Assembly: GCF_002209535.1 (NCBI RefSeq)
Contig: NZ_NJIG01000001.1
Location: forward strand, 1 to 64,000
Length of the DNA stretch: 64,000 nucleotides
Source: Achromobacter marplatensis
Lineage (GTDB): Bacteria; Pseudomonadota; Gammaproteobacteria; Burkholderiales; Burkholderiaceae_B
Direction of reading: 5' to 3'
Shown here: positions 25,201-40,200 of the stretch, one piece after another
Layout of the letters: the number at the start of each line of letters is the position of its first letter
How positions within the stretch are numbered: the first letter of the stretch is position 1
Program-made: the position numbers and the translations under genes
The notes under the pieces: model-generated
Databases searched by the model: none
Told to the model about the DNA's origin: nothing
Seen by the model: only the letters and a program-made list of their open reading frames with translations

Positions 25201-28200
25201 GAGTTCCAGGTGGGCGCGGCGCTGGGCATGTCGATGAGCAACATCACGACCACGGCGCGCATCGGAAACGGCGTGAACGGCGCCACGGTCAACACGGCGG
25301 GCGGTGACGTCACGGTGAATGCCGTCACGCAATACAACACCAAGCTGACGGTGATGAGCGGGGTGGACGATCAGGCCATCGCCGACAAGCAGGCGTTTCT
25401 GAAAAAGAAAAACGACCTGACGACCAACCAGCCGGAACGCGCGACGGGGCCGGACGGGTCGGACTTTGGCGCGGCGGCCGCGGTGGTCATCGGCATTGAA
25501 GACGTCAAGACGCAGGCCAGCCTTTCCAAGAACGCCAGCATCAGCACCACGGGCGGCGACGTGGCCGTAACGGCCAGCACGCTGAACCAGATCGACCCGA
25601 ACAAGCTGTGGTTGGTGAATCTGTATGCGCCCTTCGATGGCATCCAGGGCAAGTGGAACGCGGCCGATGGCACCTCGGCCAAGATGACGGTGGCGAGCGA
25701 CGCCGCCAAGAGCTTCCTCAATAATCTGCAGGCCACGCTGACCAGCACGGGCGGCATCTCGTCCAGCTTCAGCACCTGGGCCAGCGCCACGGCCAAGAGC
25801 AAGAAGCTGGCCCTGTCGGGGGCCTTCACCGTATTGGTGCAAGACACCAAGACGCAGGCCAATGTGGCGGGCGCGATCGATACCCGCATTGCTGGCGCCG
25901 CCGCCGGCGACGTCACCGTTGACGCCAAAAATTCCTCGCAGCGCTTGAATCTGGTCGGCAACATCATCCTGCCGTCGGTGTCGATCGGCGGCGAGAAGTC
26001 GCTGAAGAAGGCCGACGCCAAGGCCGACGGCCAAAGCCGCCTGAGCTATGGCAAGGATTTGACGAAGGGTTTCCTGACCCCGAAGTACCAGGGCTTCGAT
26101 TACGGCAGCAGCTCGAAGGAAGGCTCGGCCATTGGCGTGTCGGTGTATGTGAACGCGGCCAAGCACGACACGCGCGCGGTCGTCAGCGACACGGCGGTGA
26201 TCAACGCCGGCAAGCTCACGGTCAATGCCGACAATGAACTGATCTCGGTCACGCTGGGCGCCTCGGGCGGCCAGGCCAAGACGCTGGCGCTCAATGGCGT
26301 GGTGCTGGTGAATTCCACCAGCGCGACGACGCTGGCCCAAGTGGGCCGCGCCGCAACGGTGAACGCCAGCGGCGCGGCGGCCATCCAGGCCACCGACGCT
26401 ACCTGGGTCGGCACGATTGCCGGCGCCGCCGCCAGTTCGCAGGCGGCGGGCGTGGGCATGAGCGTGTCCATCAACGACGTCAACCGCTGGACGCAGGCGC
26501 TGATCGGCGACACCTTGCGCGTGTCCGATGGCGCGCCCTCGGCCTCGGCGGCCGGCACGTTCTCGGCGGCCTCGCTATCGGTGCGGGCGGAAAACAAGGG
26601 CTTTGTCGGCAACTTCGCCGTGGCCGGTTCGCGCGTGTCCAGCCCGGTGGCGGGCGCGGGCGGCGGCACTGGCGCGGGGGCGGGCGGCTCGGGCGGCGCA
26701 GGCGGCACCGGCACCGATACGTCGGCCATCAAGCTGCCGGGCAGCCAGGGCAATGCAACTCCCGGCACCAGCACCCCGACCTTGCCCAGCACGGATGTCA
26801 GCAGCGTGCTGGACTCGGTCAGCGGCCAGGTGGGCCAGCTGACGCAGGACGCGGGCGCGCCGGCATCCGGCGCAGGCGGCTCGGCCGCCAGCAGCCAGCC
26901 GTCGAAGGCAGGCGTGGCGATTTCGGGCGCGGTGGCTGTCAACATGGTCAGCGACTTTGCCCAGGCCTATGTCAACGCGGCGGGCATGGTCATCAAGATT
27001 GGCGGTGACGCGTCGATTACCGCGTTGAACAACACCCACGCGCTGGCGCTGTCGGGTTCGGCGGCGTTGGCGCAGTCGGACACGGCAAAGTCCAACGTGG
27101 GCGTGGCCGGCGCCTACAGCATGAACATGCTGGGCGGCGAAGCCCGCGCCGAGGTGATGGCGGTGGGCGAACTGGCCGTTACCGCCAACCTGGCGCTGGC
27201 GGCTCGCCGGACCGGCGTCGCGGTGACGATTGCCGCCGGCATGGCCGGGGCCAAGGGGCAGAAGGGCGTGGCGGTGGCGGGTTCCGCCGCCGTGGGCGTG
27301 GCGGACTACGCCAACATCGCGGTGCTGAGCAACGCGGCTAAGGTGTCGGCGCGCGACATCACCATCCAGGCGCGCGACCTGAGCGTGCTGGCCACCGTGG
27401 CGGGCGCGGCCGCCAGCTCGGACGGCAAGGCAGGCGTGGGCGCGGCGATTGCCGTCAACGTCAGCACCAGCAACGTCGAGGCGGGTATCCGCCAGGTGAC
27501 CGACCTGCTGTACACGGGCCGCGTGGACGTGTCGGCGGAATCCACCCAGGTGGTCGTGGGCTTTGCCGGCGCGTTCGGCATGGCGCGCGATGGCGCGGGC
27601 GTGGGCGGCTCGGTGGCCGTCAACGTGGTGTCCAACCGCATTGAAAGCTATCTGATCAACAGCAAGGTCACGCACAGCGGCGCGGCCACCGGCAACCACG
27701 ACGTGAACGTCAGTGCGTCGGACAAGACCACGCTGGTCGCCATTACCGGCGCGGCCGGCGCGGGCAAGAAGGCGGGCGTGGGCATCGCCGTCAGCTACAA
27801 CGAAATCGGCAACGCGGTCATGGCCGGCATCCAGGGTTCGACCGTGGATACCAAGGGCCACGGCGCGGTGAACATCAGCGCTGAAGACACCTCGTCACTG
27901 GGCGGTGGCGCGGTCGGCGTGGGCGTGGGCATGGGCATGGGCCAGGCCAAGTTCGCGGCCGCGGGCTCGGTGCAGGTCAACCGGGTCAGCTCGGCCGTGG
28001 CGGCCTATGTGCTGCCCAGCTACGCCGGCAATGGCGCGGTGGCGGCGCGCAGCACCATCAACGCCACGGCGCTGACGGTGAAGGCGACCGAGAACAATAC
28101 GCTCGTCGCCGTGACCGGCGGCGTGGCGGTGGCCGCCGGCGGCTCGGTGGCCGTGGGCGCGTCTGTCAGTATCAACGAGATGAGCTCGCGCACCAGCGCG

Positions 28201-31200
28201 CTGATCGACAACGCCGACGTGGACGTCAGCGGCCAGGTGGACGTGTCGGCACATTCGTCGCCGTTGCTGGTGTCGGTGGGCGCGGCAGGCGCCTTGTCGA
28301 AGAATTTCGCGTTGGCCGGCGCGGTCAACGTCAACATGATGCGCGGCGCAACCGAAGCGCGCATCAGCAACAGCACTATCAAGGCAGGCAGCCTCGCGGG
28401 CTTCTCGGGCGATGCCGTGCGGGTGAACGCGTCGGACGCATCCGCGCTGTACGCCATCACCGTGGCCGGTTCCATCGCCACGCAGGGCGCGGCGGTGGGC
28501 CTGGCCGTGGCGGTCAACATCATGGGCGGAAACACCGCCTTTGACCGTAACCTGCTCAGCTTCAACAACGGGACGCTGGCCGATTCCGGCGCGGCGGTCA
28601 CGACGGCGGGCGTGGCCGACAATGCCGGCACGACGGCCAATCCGAAGGTGACGGCGGCCATCCAGCGCAGCGATGTGCACGCGGCGGCCGGCAACGTCAA
28701 CGTGTTCGCTGGCCTGGTGGACCCGATGGCGGCGGGCGGCAATGCGCAGCTGAACGGTGGCGACCAGCTGTCGGTGGGCGGCAGCGACATCAAGGTGGAC
28801 CAGGGCGGCAGCACGCTGACCTTCACCGGCAACGCGGCGGCCGTCATCAACGGTACGGCCGACAACAGCGGCAACGGCGGCATGCCGGGGCAGGGCGGTA
28901 CGACGGGCGGCGAGTTCTCGGGCTGGCAGACGGGCGACGGCGTTTACGTGAGCGCGGGCGCGTCCAACATCAAGCTGGCCGATGGCTCCAGCCTGCGCAA
29001 CGACCGCGTGTACTACGTGATCCGCCGCGAGGCCGCCAATGGCGAGGCCGTGATCCAGCTGGCCGACACGCAGGAAGACGCGCTGCGCGGCAAGGCGCTG
29101 CAATTCAGCAGCGTGAGCAACCTTGCCGCCGTGGGCTTTGCCCATGTGCGTATGCAGAATTCCACCAGCGTCAATCTTCAGCCATTCCACGGTGTGGACG
29201 CGGGCGTGACGCTGAACCCGGCCAACAACACGCTGACCTTGAGCACGCCGTTTGCCGGCGTGCAGGAAGGCTCGGCCATCGTGTACAGCGGTTCGGTGGG
29301 CAGCAATGGCCAGATCGACGACGTGCTGGCCAACCGCATTCTTGCGCAGGGCAAGGATGTGCTGAAGGTGGGCGTGACGTATTACGTGGTCAACCTCAGT
29401 GCCGACCAGACCTCGTTCCAGCTGCGTGACGGCCAGGGCAACCTGGTGGATTTCAGCGGCGCATCGGTCAGCGCGGCCCCGCAACGCTTCAGCGTCAACA
29501 ACCCCGCGGGCGCGGTGCTGAACGCCGATGGCAGCCTGACGCTGCCCAAGGCGCATGGCCTGGCGACCGGCGACAAGGTGGTCGTCAGCGTGGCCGCCAA
29601 CGGCGTGCTGACGGGCCTGACGGACGATCACGTATACGTGGTTGAGGTCGTGGACAGCACCACGCTGCGCTTCAAAGACGTGAACGGCGCCGCCGTCACG
29701 CTGGCGGCGCTGGGTTATGTGGCGGAATTCAATGCCGGCACCAAGCGCTATGACTACTTCCTGACGGATGCGGCGGGCAACAAGCTGCTGGACGCGCAGA
29801 ACCAGCCGATGACCGTCAACCCGGACGCGATGATCGCGTTCACGCAGGTCGAGCTGCAACGCCAGACCTCGCAGACGACGACCACCACCGGCAGCGACGG
29901 CACCGAAAACACCAGCATCACGCAGGGCACGCCGACGGACGCCACGCTGTCAGCCAGCAGCGGCAAGTCGCAGGTGGCGGGCGAGAACAGCTTTACCTTT
30001 GCCACCGACGCGGGTCTGGCCACGGGCGACACCGTGATCTACCGCAGCCAGGGCACGGAGATTGCGGGTCTGGTCGATGGTCAGCGTTACTACGTCATCA
30101 ACGCGTCGCAAGGCGGCGCGTTCCGCTATCAATTGGCGACGTCGCTGGACAATGCACGCGATGGCATCGCCATGCAGTTGGGCGCCGTGACGGGCACGGG
30201 TGGCATCAGCTTGCAGAAGGCCGTGGACCGCATCACCTCGGGTGGTCTGATTGCGCTGGACATCGGTTCGCTGACGCAAGGCCATGGCTTGACCAACAGC
30301 ATGCTGAGCATCACGGTGGCCGGCGCCGGGGGCAAGTCCCTGGGCGGCGCGGGCGCCATCGGCGTGAACCTGTCGCGGGCGGATGTGTCCGCAATCATCG
30401 ACAACACGGGCGCGGCGGCGGGCACCAAGGTGCTGGCCGAGGCCGGCGCGGTGTCCGTGTCGGCGCAGGACGCCAGCCGTATCGTCACGGCCACGGGCGC
30501 GCTGGGCATTTCTCTGACGCAAGGTGCGTCGGCGGCGATCGGCGCCTCGGTCAGCGTGGCGGACATGCGCAATGACGTGCGCGCGGCGATCGCGTCGGCA
30601 ACCGTCGAAGCCGAATCCGTGCAGGTGCGCGCCGACGAGCGCGCCAGCATTTATAACGTGTCGATCGGCCTGGCCGGCGGCGCGGGCGTGGCGGTCAGTG
30701 GTTCGGTCGCAGTCAATACCATCCAGAACACCGTGCATGCGCAGATCCGCGATGCGTCTGTGACGGCGACGGCGGGCGATATCCGAATCGCCGCGCGAGA
30801 CATGGCCAGCATTGCGGCGCTGGCGGGCAATGTGTCCGTCTCTGTAGGCGGCCGCGTGGCGGCCGGCATGGCTTTTGCCGTCAACCAGATTTTCGACACG
30901 GTGTACGCGGGCGCGGTGCGCTCGTCCTTGTCGGCGGCGGGCGATATCGTGGTGCTGTCCACGTTTGCCAAGCCTGATGATTTGTCGCCGGGCCTGAACG
31001 CGCAGATTTCCGCGATGGCGGTCAGCGGCGCGGTGGCGGCCGGGGGCTCCGGCGCCAACGTGGGCTTTGGCGGGTCGGCGGTGCTGAACTGGATCGCCAA
31101 CACCATTACCGCCGAGATCGGCGACACGGTCAGCGGCCAGGACGTGGTGGCGGACGGCGACATCGTCGTGCAGGCTTCCGACGAATCCACCATCAACAGC

Positions 31201-34200
31201 CTGGCCGGCGCGGTGGCGCTGGGCCTGGGCTCGCAAGGCGCGAGCGTGGCGGTGGGCGCCAGCCTGTCCTACAACTACCTGGGTGGCGCGCCCGCGGGCA
31301 ATGCGCGCGAGCACTCGGTGTCGGCCTTGATCCGCGACACGCAGGGCGCCGTGCGCGGCGCGCATGTGCAGGTGGCCTCGCTGTTCACCGGCCAGATTCA
31401 CAACGTGACCGTGGCGGGCAGCGTGGCCGTGGGCACGGCGGCGGTGTCGGTGGGCGGGGCCGTGTCGGTCAACCGCGTCAACAGCAAGAACGAAGCCGGC
31501 ATCCGCAACGCGCGTCTGGTCGAGGCCCTGTCCTCGGGCGGCGCGCCGGGCGTGGCCGTGCAGGCGCGCGACGACGGCTATGTGCTGGCCGTGGCGGGCG
31601 GTTTGGGCGTGGCGGTGTCGCCGGGCAGCGGCGCGGGCATCGCGGCCGGCGTGTCGGCCACCGACAACACGGTCAGGAACAACACCCTGGCGTACATCGA
31701 CGGCAGCTCGGTCAGCGACGCGAATGCGCGCACGCAGATCGGCTCGGCCAACGGCATCGCGGTGGACGCGATCAACGAGTCGCGCATCGTGTCCACGTCG
31801 ATTGGCGTGGCGGCGGCGGTGGCGGTGGGGCAGGGCTTTGCGGGCGCCGGTGCAGGCGCGGGCAGCGGCAACACCATTGGCGGTTCGGTTCAGGCCACGC
31901 TGCGCAATGTGGACCCCAAGAACAACGGAACGATCGACGGCGACGTGCGCGTCAACGCCGAGAACACCGGCAGCATCGTCACCGTGGCCGGCGCGCTGGC
32001 CGTGGCGGTGTCGGCAGGCGGCATGGGCGCGGGCGCGTCCGTGGGCGTGTCGGTGGCCATCAGCGACATCACCACCGTCGTCAAGGCGTTGGTGGACAGC
32101 GCCGTGATCCGCACGCGCGCCGGCAGCCAGGGCGTGACGGTGTCGGCCAGCGACACGGCGGCCATCACCGCCGTCGCCGTGGGCGGCGCGGTCAGCGTGC
32201 AGGCGGGCAGCGCGGGCGTGGCCATTGCGGTGGGCACGAGCGTGGCGGTCAACAAGGTGTTCAACACGGTGCACGCCCAGATCCAGGGCGGCCGCATTGA
32301 AACGGGCGGCGCGGCGCTGACGGTCAGCGCCACGCAGCAGGCCGACATCACGTCGGTAGTGCTGGGCGCGTCCGTCGCGGTGTCGGTGGGCGATAGCGCC
32401 AATGCCGCCATCGGCGGCGGCGGGGCGCTGGCGCGCAACGTCATTTCCGCCAGCGTGCAGGCGGTGGTGTCGGATGCGGTCATCGACACCTCGGGCGCGG
32501 GCAACACGTTCGGCGCGCTGGACGTGCTGGCGCTCGGCCTGTCGCAGATCAACGCGGTGGTGCTGGGCATGTCGGCCTCGGTGTCGGTCAGCCACTACGC
32601 GGCGGCGTCGGCCTCCGTGGGCGTGGCCATGGCCGAGAACGTCATCGGCTACGACGTCAATAGCGCCGGGCAGGTGGTGGCGCTGGGCGCGGGCCGTCCG
32701 GTCAATGAAATCGTGGCCGGCATCGACGGCAGCACGGTGACGGCGGGCGCGGTGCGCGTCAACGCCAGCAATGCGACGTTCAAGGCCGACGGCAGCGTCG
32801 ACCAGCAGCAAAGCATCGACGCCGTCGTGGTGGCGGGCGCGGTCGCGGTGTCGGTGGCCTATGCGCCGCCCATCGTGGACGGCGCCAGCCTGGCGGTGTC
32901 GGGGGCCGGCGCGGGCGCGCGGGCCGTCAACAAGATCAAGACGGGCATCACCGCCCGCATCACGGACCAAAACCAGGCGCATGCGTGGAACGCGGCCACC
33001 GTGTCGGTGGTGGCGATGGACGCGGCCCGCATCGACAGCACGATTGCCGCGGTGGCGATTTCGGTGGCGGTGTCGCTGGCCGCCACCGCGTCCCTGTCGG
33101 TCGCGGCGTCGCTGGCGCAGAACGATGTGGGCAATGCGGCGCTGGCCAAGGTCGATGGCGTGAACTTCGTCAACGCCCCGGCCATCACCGTCAAGGCGGA
33201 CAGCCAGGCCAGCATCCATACCGTGTCGGTGGCGGCATCGGTCGCCGTGGGCGTGGGCCTGGGCGGCATATCGCTGGCGGGCGGCGGCGCCAATGCGCGC
33301 AATGTGATCAGTTCGTCCGCCACGGCGTTGATGAACGGCTCGCGCATCAGCGGCAACGGCGCCAATACCTTGACCGTGGACGCCGACATGAGCGGCACGA
33401 TCAAGTCCACCGTCGTGGTCGCCAGCGTGGCCTTCACGGCGGCGGGCGGCTCGCTTGCCATCGGCGCCTCGGTGGCCGAGAACGACATCACGCAGGAGGC
33501 GGGCGCACGCGCCACGCTGTCCAACACCCAGGTGTCGAACCTGGGCGCCATCAACGTCACGGCCGACACGATCCAGACGCTGGAAACCGTGGTGGTGGCG
33601 GGCGCGGTGGGCATTGCCTACAACGGCGTCGCGCTGGCGGCGGCGGGATCCAACGCATCGAACAGCACGCGCGCCGTGACGCGCGCGCAGGTTGACGGCC
33701 TGACGCAGATTGACGCCAACGTGCGCGGCGCGGACAGCCTGACCGTCAAGGCCACGAACACCGCCACGCTGAAGGCCACGGCCGCAGGCGCGGCCTTGTC
33801 CGGCACGTCGCAGGGCCTGGCCTTGTCGGTGGGCGTAGCGCTGGCCAGCAATAAGGCGTTGGGCGCGGTGGATGCGTCGGTGTCCAACACCACGTTGAAC
33901 GTGGGCACGGGCGCGCAGATGACGCGCGTGTCCGTGGCTGCCGAAGACACGACCATCTTGAACGCCAAGGCCATCGGCGCCTCGCTGGCGTTTGCGATGT
34001 CGGGCGGGTCCTTGGCGGTGGGCGCATCGGTGGCGAAGAACGTCGCCGCGACCAGCGTGCAGGCGTCGGTGAACGCGTCGACGCTGAACGTGTCGGATGC
34101 GGTGTCGGTGTCGGCCAAGGAAACCGCCACGCTGGACGGCGTGTCGGTAGCCGCGTCGGTCGCGGCCGGCTTCTCGGGCGTGTCCGTGTCCGGTTCGGGC

Positions 34201-37200
34201 GCGGAAGGCACGCACATTGTGGCCAACGACGTGGGAAGCCGCATCACGGGTTCGACGCTGACGGCGGGCACGGGGGTGTCCGTCAAGGCGGACAACACGT
34301 CCACGATCTCGGCGGTGACGGGCGCGGTGTCCGTCAGCGCGACGGGCGCGGGCCTGGCGGCCAGCATCGGCGTGTCGATCGCCAACAATACCTTCGGCAC
34401 TTATGCCGGCGATGGCATCAGCCGCACGAACCGCGCGCTGGCCTCGATTGAAAACAGCACCATCAACGTCGCCAAGGGCAATGTGGATGTGCTGGCGACC
34501 TCGGCGGAAACGCTCACCAGCGTCAACTTCGCGGGCAGCGTGGCGGTGGCGGGTGCGGGCGGTTCGGCCGCGGGCTCCGGTGTGCAGGTGACGAACCGCT
34601 TTGGCACCACCACGTCCGCCACCATCCAGGGCTCGGACGTGACGGCGGGCATCATGGGCGGCGCGGGTTCGGTGACGGTGCGGGCGCAAGACACCAGCAC
34701 CATCCTCAAATCGGGCGCGTACGGCGTGGCCGTGGCGGCCTCGCTGCCGGTGCCGGGCAACTTCGGCCTGAACCTGGCCCTGGCCGTGACGCTGGTGGAC
34801 AGCGTGGCCGAGAACCAGGTCAGCGCCACCATCAACACCGCCAGCGGCAAGAACGTGGGCGCTTATGACGCCGTGTCGGTGCTGGCGCTGGAGACGACGA
34901 GCTTCAAGGGCCTGGACGCGGTGACGGCTTCGGTCGCGGTGGGCGGCGGCATCGCGGCCTCGGGCGCCGGGGTGCGGGTCACGAACAACACGCGCAACAA
35001 CGTCAGCGCCCGCGTCACGGGCGGCGGGCAGGTGGGCGCATTCGGCAAGGTGGACATCAAGGCCGACACCAAGATCACGGCGGAGATCGACCTGACGCAA
35101 GTCAGCGTGGCGGTCGGCATGGTGGGCGCGGCAATCGGCGTGGGCATTGCCGAGAACATCTCGCGCGACACGACGACGGCCTCGGTGGACGGCGCTACCG
35201 TCTCCGCCCCGGTGGTGGACCTGAGCGCGCTCGTGGCCGTGGACTTCAGCCAGACCCAGACGGCCGGCGTGGCCGCGTCGACGGGGCTGGCCGTCAACGT
35301 CAACCGCGCGCTGGTGGACATCGGCGCGACGACGCTGGCCGAAGCCAGGAATGGCGCGGTGCTGACCGGTGTGTCGGTGACGACGCCCGGGCTGGGCGTG
35401 ACCCCCGGCATGGTCAACATCAATGCGCAAGGCACCTATTACGGCCGCGCCTATTCCAAGGCGATCACGGGCGGGATCGTCGGCGTGGGCATGATGAGCG
35501 CCGAAACGCGCCTGGGCGGCTCGCTCAAGGCGTCGGTAGACAACGCGACGGTGCAGGGCGCCATCGTGGGCATCACGGTGGGTGCCACCACCGAACGCAA
35601 CGGCGAAGCCGGCCTGCTGGCCGAGGCGCGTTCGCTGGAAGTGGGCGGCGTGACGGTGTCGATCGACACCGCGTCGCTGACGACCAACCTGGACGCCCGC
35701 GTGCAGATCGGCAACAACGCCCGCGTGGACGGCACGATGCTCAGCATCTCGGCCAGCCAGGTGCAGTCGGTGGACGTCAAGATGGACGCCGGCACGATCG
35801 CGCTGGTGGCGGGCCGCCAGGGCAAGATCGACGTGGAAGTGGGCGGCAAGTCCGCCATCGACATCAGCGGCGGCGCGCAGGTCACCGGCAACAAGCTGGA
35901 CATCCGCAGCAACAACACCGTGCGCGGCACGTCCACGCTGTCGGGCTATTCCGTCCGGGTGGCGGGCGCCGACGTCAGCAAGCACACGGTGTCGATCAAG
36001 CCGGAATCCACCATCACCATCACCGGCTCGCGCCAGGCGACCGACACCATCACGTCCGCCGGCATGACGGTCGTGCAGGCGCGCGGCGACTTCGGCACGC
36101 CGGGCATGCTGGACCTGGTGACGACGAACGACATCATCTATACCCAGAAGAACAAGATCACCGGCGTGGCCGGGGTCTCGGTCACGCTGTCGACCAACCA
36201 CCTGAGCACCGACGGCAGCCTGTCGCAGGTGAAGGTGGATGGCGCTTTCCTGCGCAACGCCTTTGGCGACGTGGTGATGGCCGCCAACACGCGCGGCGTC
36301 ACGACGACCATCAGCGACCTGCTGGTGGTGTCCGTGTCCAGCTTCAGCAAGTCGGACAGCAACAACGACCTGACGGTGCGCAACAGCATCCTGATCGACA
36401 ATTCCTCGATCGAGGCCGACAGCATCCTGGCGCTGGCGGGCAACGGGAAGGCGTCCGACCCCTTGTCGACCGGCTATCTGCTGGCAAACGACAACGTGTC
36501 GTTCACGCTGGTGGGCATCGCCCAGATTCCGGATGTGGACAGCGGCGCGAAGGCGCGCCAGATCAATGCGGTGCTGATCGACGGCGTGTCGTCCAGCGGT
36601 TCGCTGCTGAAGGCGCAGCGCAACGTGCGCCTGGAGACCAACCCATCGACCTTGGACCAGGCCAAGGTGAACGGCACGGTGCAGGTCATCGGCCTGAACC
36701 TGAACCCCACCGCCAAGCTGGCGGACGGGGTGGTGGATACCACCTCCAGCAAGGTCGCCACGGGTGCGGCCACGCAGATCATCGCGGGCGTGAACAACGC
36801 GGCGAACCTGTTCGTGATCCCGGCCGAACTGCTGAAGGAACTGGGCTTGACCAGCCTGGGCGTGCAGGCGGCCGGCGGCGCGGTGAAGTTCGATTCGAAC
36901 TCGGCCATCGTCAAGGCCATTCTGGAGAAGCTGCTGGGTGCGGGCAAGACCAGCCTGGACGGCGCGGCCGGCACGGTCAATATCGACGTGAACTATGAGC
37001 TGAAAGCGTTTACCGCCAGCGACATCAAGGTCAACGTCACGACCGGCATGATCATCACGGACGGCAATGGCAACTACTACCGTTACAACAGCCTGGACAG
37101 CCGCGACCTGAATCTGGCCGATGAGAACTACGGCAACAGCTACTGGCTGCGTCTGAATAACCCGACCCAAGCCCAGAAGGACGAAGCGCTGGGCAAGGAC

Positions 37201-40200
37201 TTCGGCGCCACGGCGGCTGCCCAGGTGGGCAGCCTGTACTTTGTGCTGAAGACTCTGGACGTGGGGATGCCCACGCTGCGTTACGCCAGCCAGCAGAACA
37301 TCATCAGCGAGCAGATCCGCACGTTGACGAAGATGCAGAACGAGCACGCGTCCGACCCGCAGGCGGTGGCGCGCTACCAGGCCAACATCGCCGCCTTGCA
37401 GCGCCAGTTGCAAAGCATCCAGATGGCGACGGTGGTGGACGGGCAAGTCCGCTACCTGGATTCGTTCTCCACGTTCTATATCGAAATTGCCGATATGTAC
37501 GCGTCAGGCGGATCGGTCTACGTCAGCGCCACGGACACCAGCGGCGTGAACCGGGCGGGCATCGACGCGCGCGCCAACACACAGATCAACATCGTCAACG
37601 ATTCGCCGATGCTGATGAACGTGTATGACGCCGTGGTGCTGGACGGCACCATCATCCGGCCGGGTTCCGATGGCCAGTTGAAGGTGTTCAAGACCGGCCA
37701 TCTGTACATCAACGACGTGTCGGTCAAGGGCGCGTCGGGCTCCGACACGGCCGAAGTCAATATCAGCCAGGTCAAGAACGCCTGGGCCGCGGACCCGTTC
37801 GGCGGCATGCTGGACGAGATCAGGGCGGATGGCAGCCGAGACAAATCGCTGGCCAACCTGATTGCGAACGCGCCGGTGGACCTGGGCCTCTTGGGCGCGG
37901 TGGTCAACCCGCTGGGCAAGGTCTCGGTCATCAACACGCTGGGCAGTATCAACGTGTCGGGCACGATCCAGGCGGTCAGCCTGGATATCGTGGCCAAGGG
38001 CAATTTCAGCCTGCAAAGCGAAGGCTGGTTCAACACCGGCGCCGACCCCACGCTGCTTAACGACAGCTGGGCCAGCGTCGTCAACGCCTTGAAGAGCAAC
38101 AGCACTAGCACCGGCATCAGCGACACGATGCAGAACGTGCTGCTGAAGTGGGGCTACCTGAAGCTGGACTCGTTCGCCCAGTACATGAACAGCAACACGG
38201 CGGCACGCGATTCGCGCATCTTCGCGCTGGGCGCGGTGAGCATTTCGGCGCTGACGCTGAACATCGACGGCAAGATCCAAAGCGGCCTGACCGACGCCTA
38301 CATCAAGATCGACAGCTCGTTCCGCGGCGACCAGGACAAGTCCCTGCAGGACGGCAACGGCTATGCGGTCAGCGGCGTGTCGTTCAGCGCGGATGGCTCC
38401 TTGAACCGCTACGGCGCCATCACGGGCCGCTTCGACTACGCCACGCAGACCATCATCCTGGACCCGATCCGGCTGGCCGGCGGCAGCATTTCGCTGACCG
38501 GGCAGATCGTGTCGGTGGGCAATGGCAACCTGATCGTGGCGAACGGCTACGCCTCGGTGCATATCGACAACCAGACCACCTACGGCCTGGTGACGGGCGA
38601 CATCGACGTCAGCACCTACCGTCGCGGCCGCATCGAAATCATCGACACCGCTCGTGGCCAGAAGGACCTGTACGAGCTGCAAGGCACGAACAACGTCGTG
38701 CACACGGTGTGGAACAAGTTCGTGCAAGTGCAGCCGGCGCCGGGGGAAGTGAATCCCTTGACCTGGATCTGGGTGTACGACAACGGCAACGGCCAGCAGA
38801 ACACGGCCGGTTCCAGCAGCGCGGCGGGCACGCTGCAGGACGGCCAGACGCTGACCTTGAACTACAAGCCCCAGGCCGGCCAGATGATGGTGTGGGTCAT
38901 GGGCTGGAGTTCGGGCGAAACCACCACCACCGTCTACACGACCAAGCAGTTCAACCTGTTCGGCGACTTTGATCCGCTGGGCTGGCTGACCGACAAGAAC
39001 ACCAGCAAGTCCGGCCCGGTAACGGTCTTCGAGACGCCGCGCCCCGTGCTGGTGTCCACCGTCGTCGCCTATGACGGCGTGAATTCCGTGCCGGATGCGC
39101 TGAAGGCGCAACTGAGCGCCAGCGGCAAGCTGAACGACGCGCTGTTGCCGACCACGATCGAAGGCAGCGGGACGCAGAAGCTGGTGGAGGATGCCAACGG
39201 CACCATTGTCGGCCCCGACGGCAAGCACTACCGCCTGGAAACCACGGGCGGCACGGCGCTGGACACGTCTGTGTTCAGCGTGGCCTACCGCAAGTTCAAC
39301 ACCGGCGTCATCGTGCGCAATGATGGCCCGCACACGAGCGGCGGCGGCTGGCTGCGCACCAAGACCACCACGCTGACGCAGGTGGTCGAGAAGAAGCAGC
39401 AGGAACTCTTCACCTTCTACATGCCGGCCTCGCAAGAGATCACGCTGAGCTTCATGGGCTCCAGCAACGCCGACAACGCCATCTACCTCCGCAGCAACGG
39501 CGACATCACGCTGGCGGGCAACCTGATCGTGGGCAACGGAAAAACGGTGCACATCGAGGCCGTGTCGGCGTCCAAGCCCACATCGATCACGATGCAGGGC
39601 GAAGTCGGCATCATGGCGCGAGATGTGAACGGGCAGATGCCCACGGGCGCAAACGCCCAGGTGAATGTGGACGCCATCGCGCTGGGCGGGGCCATCAAGC
39701 TGAACCTGATGGGCTCCAACGGCTATACCCGCGCCGAGGCGCGCAACGACATCCGCTTGAACTACTTCTCGGATGGCGGCGCGAGTTCGTGGGCGACCTT
39801 GAAGAAGGTCAACTCGTCCGCCGGCACGGTGTACATCGAGGCGCTGAACGGCATCTTCAGCCATGCGTCCAGCGGCACGGACACTGTGGTGTCGGGTAAC
39901 CGCATTGAACTGAACGCGGGCTACGGCGCCATCGGCACCGCGTCCAAGGCGCTGACGATCAACGCGCGCCAGGGCTTTGCCGCGCAGGCGGGCCTGGCGG
40001 GCGGCCCCGCGGGCGTCGACAAGAGCATTTACCTGTCGCAAAACGTGCTGAACGCCGACCTGACGCTGGTCAAGCCGGTGAACTGGACGAATCCGCAGGC
40101 CTCCGTCTACGCGGAGCTGGGCAGCGTCAATATCACGCTGAATGGCGGTTCGCTGCTGGATGGCGAGCTGGCCGACACGCGCACGGCGACCGAGAAGGCG

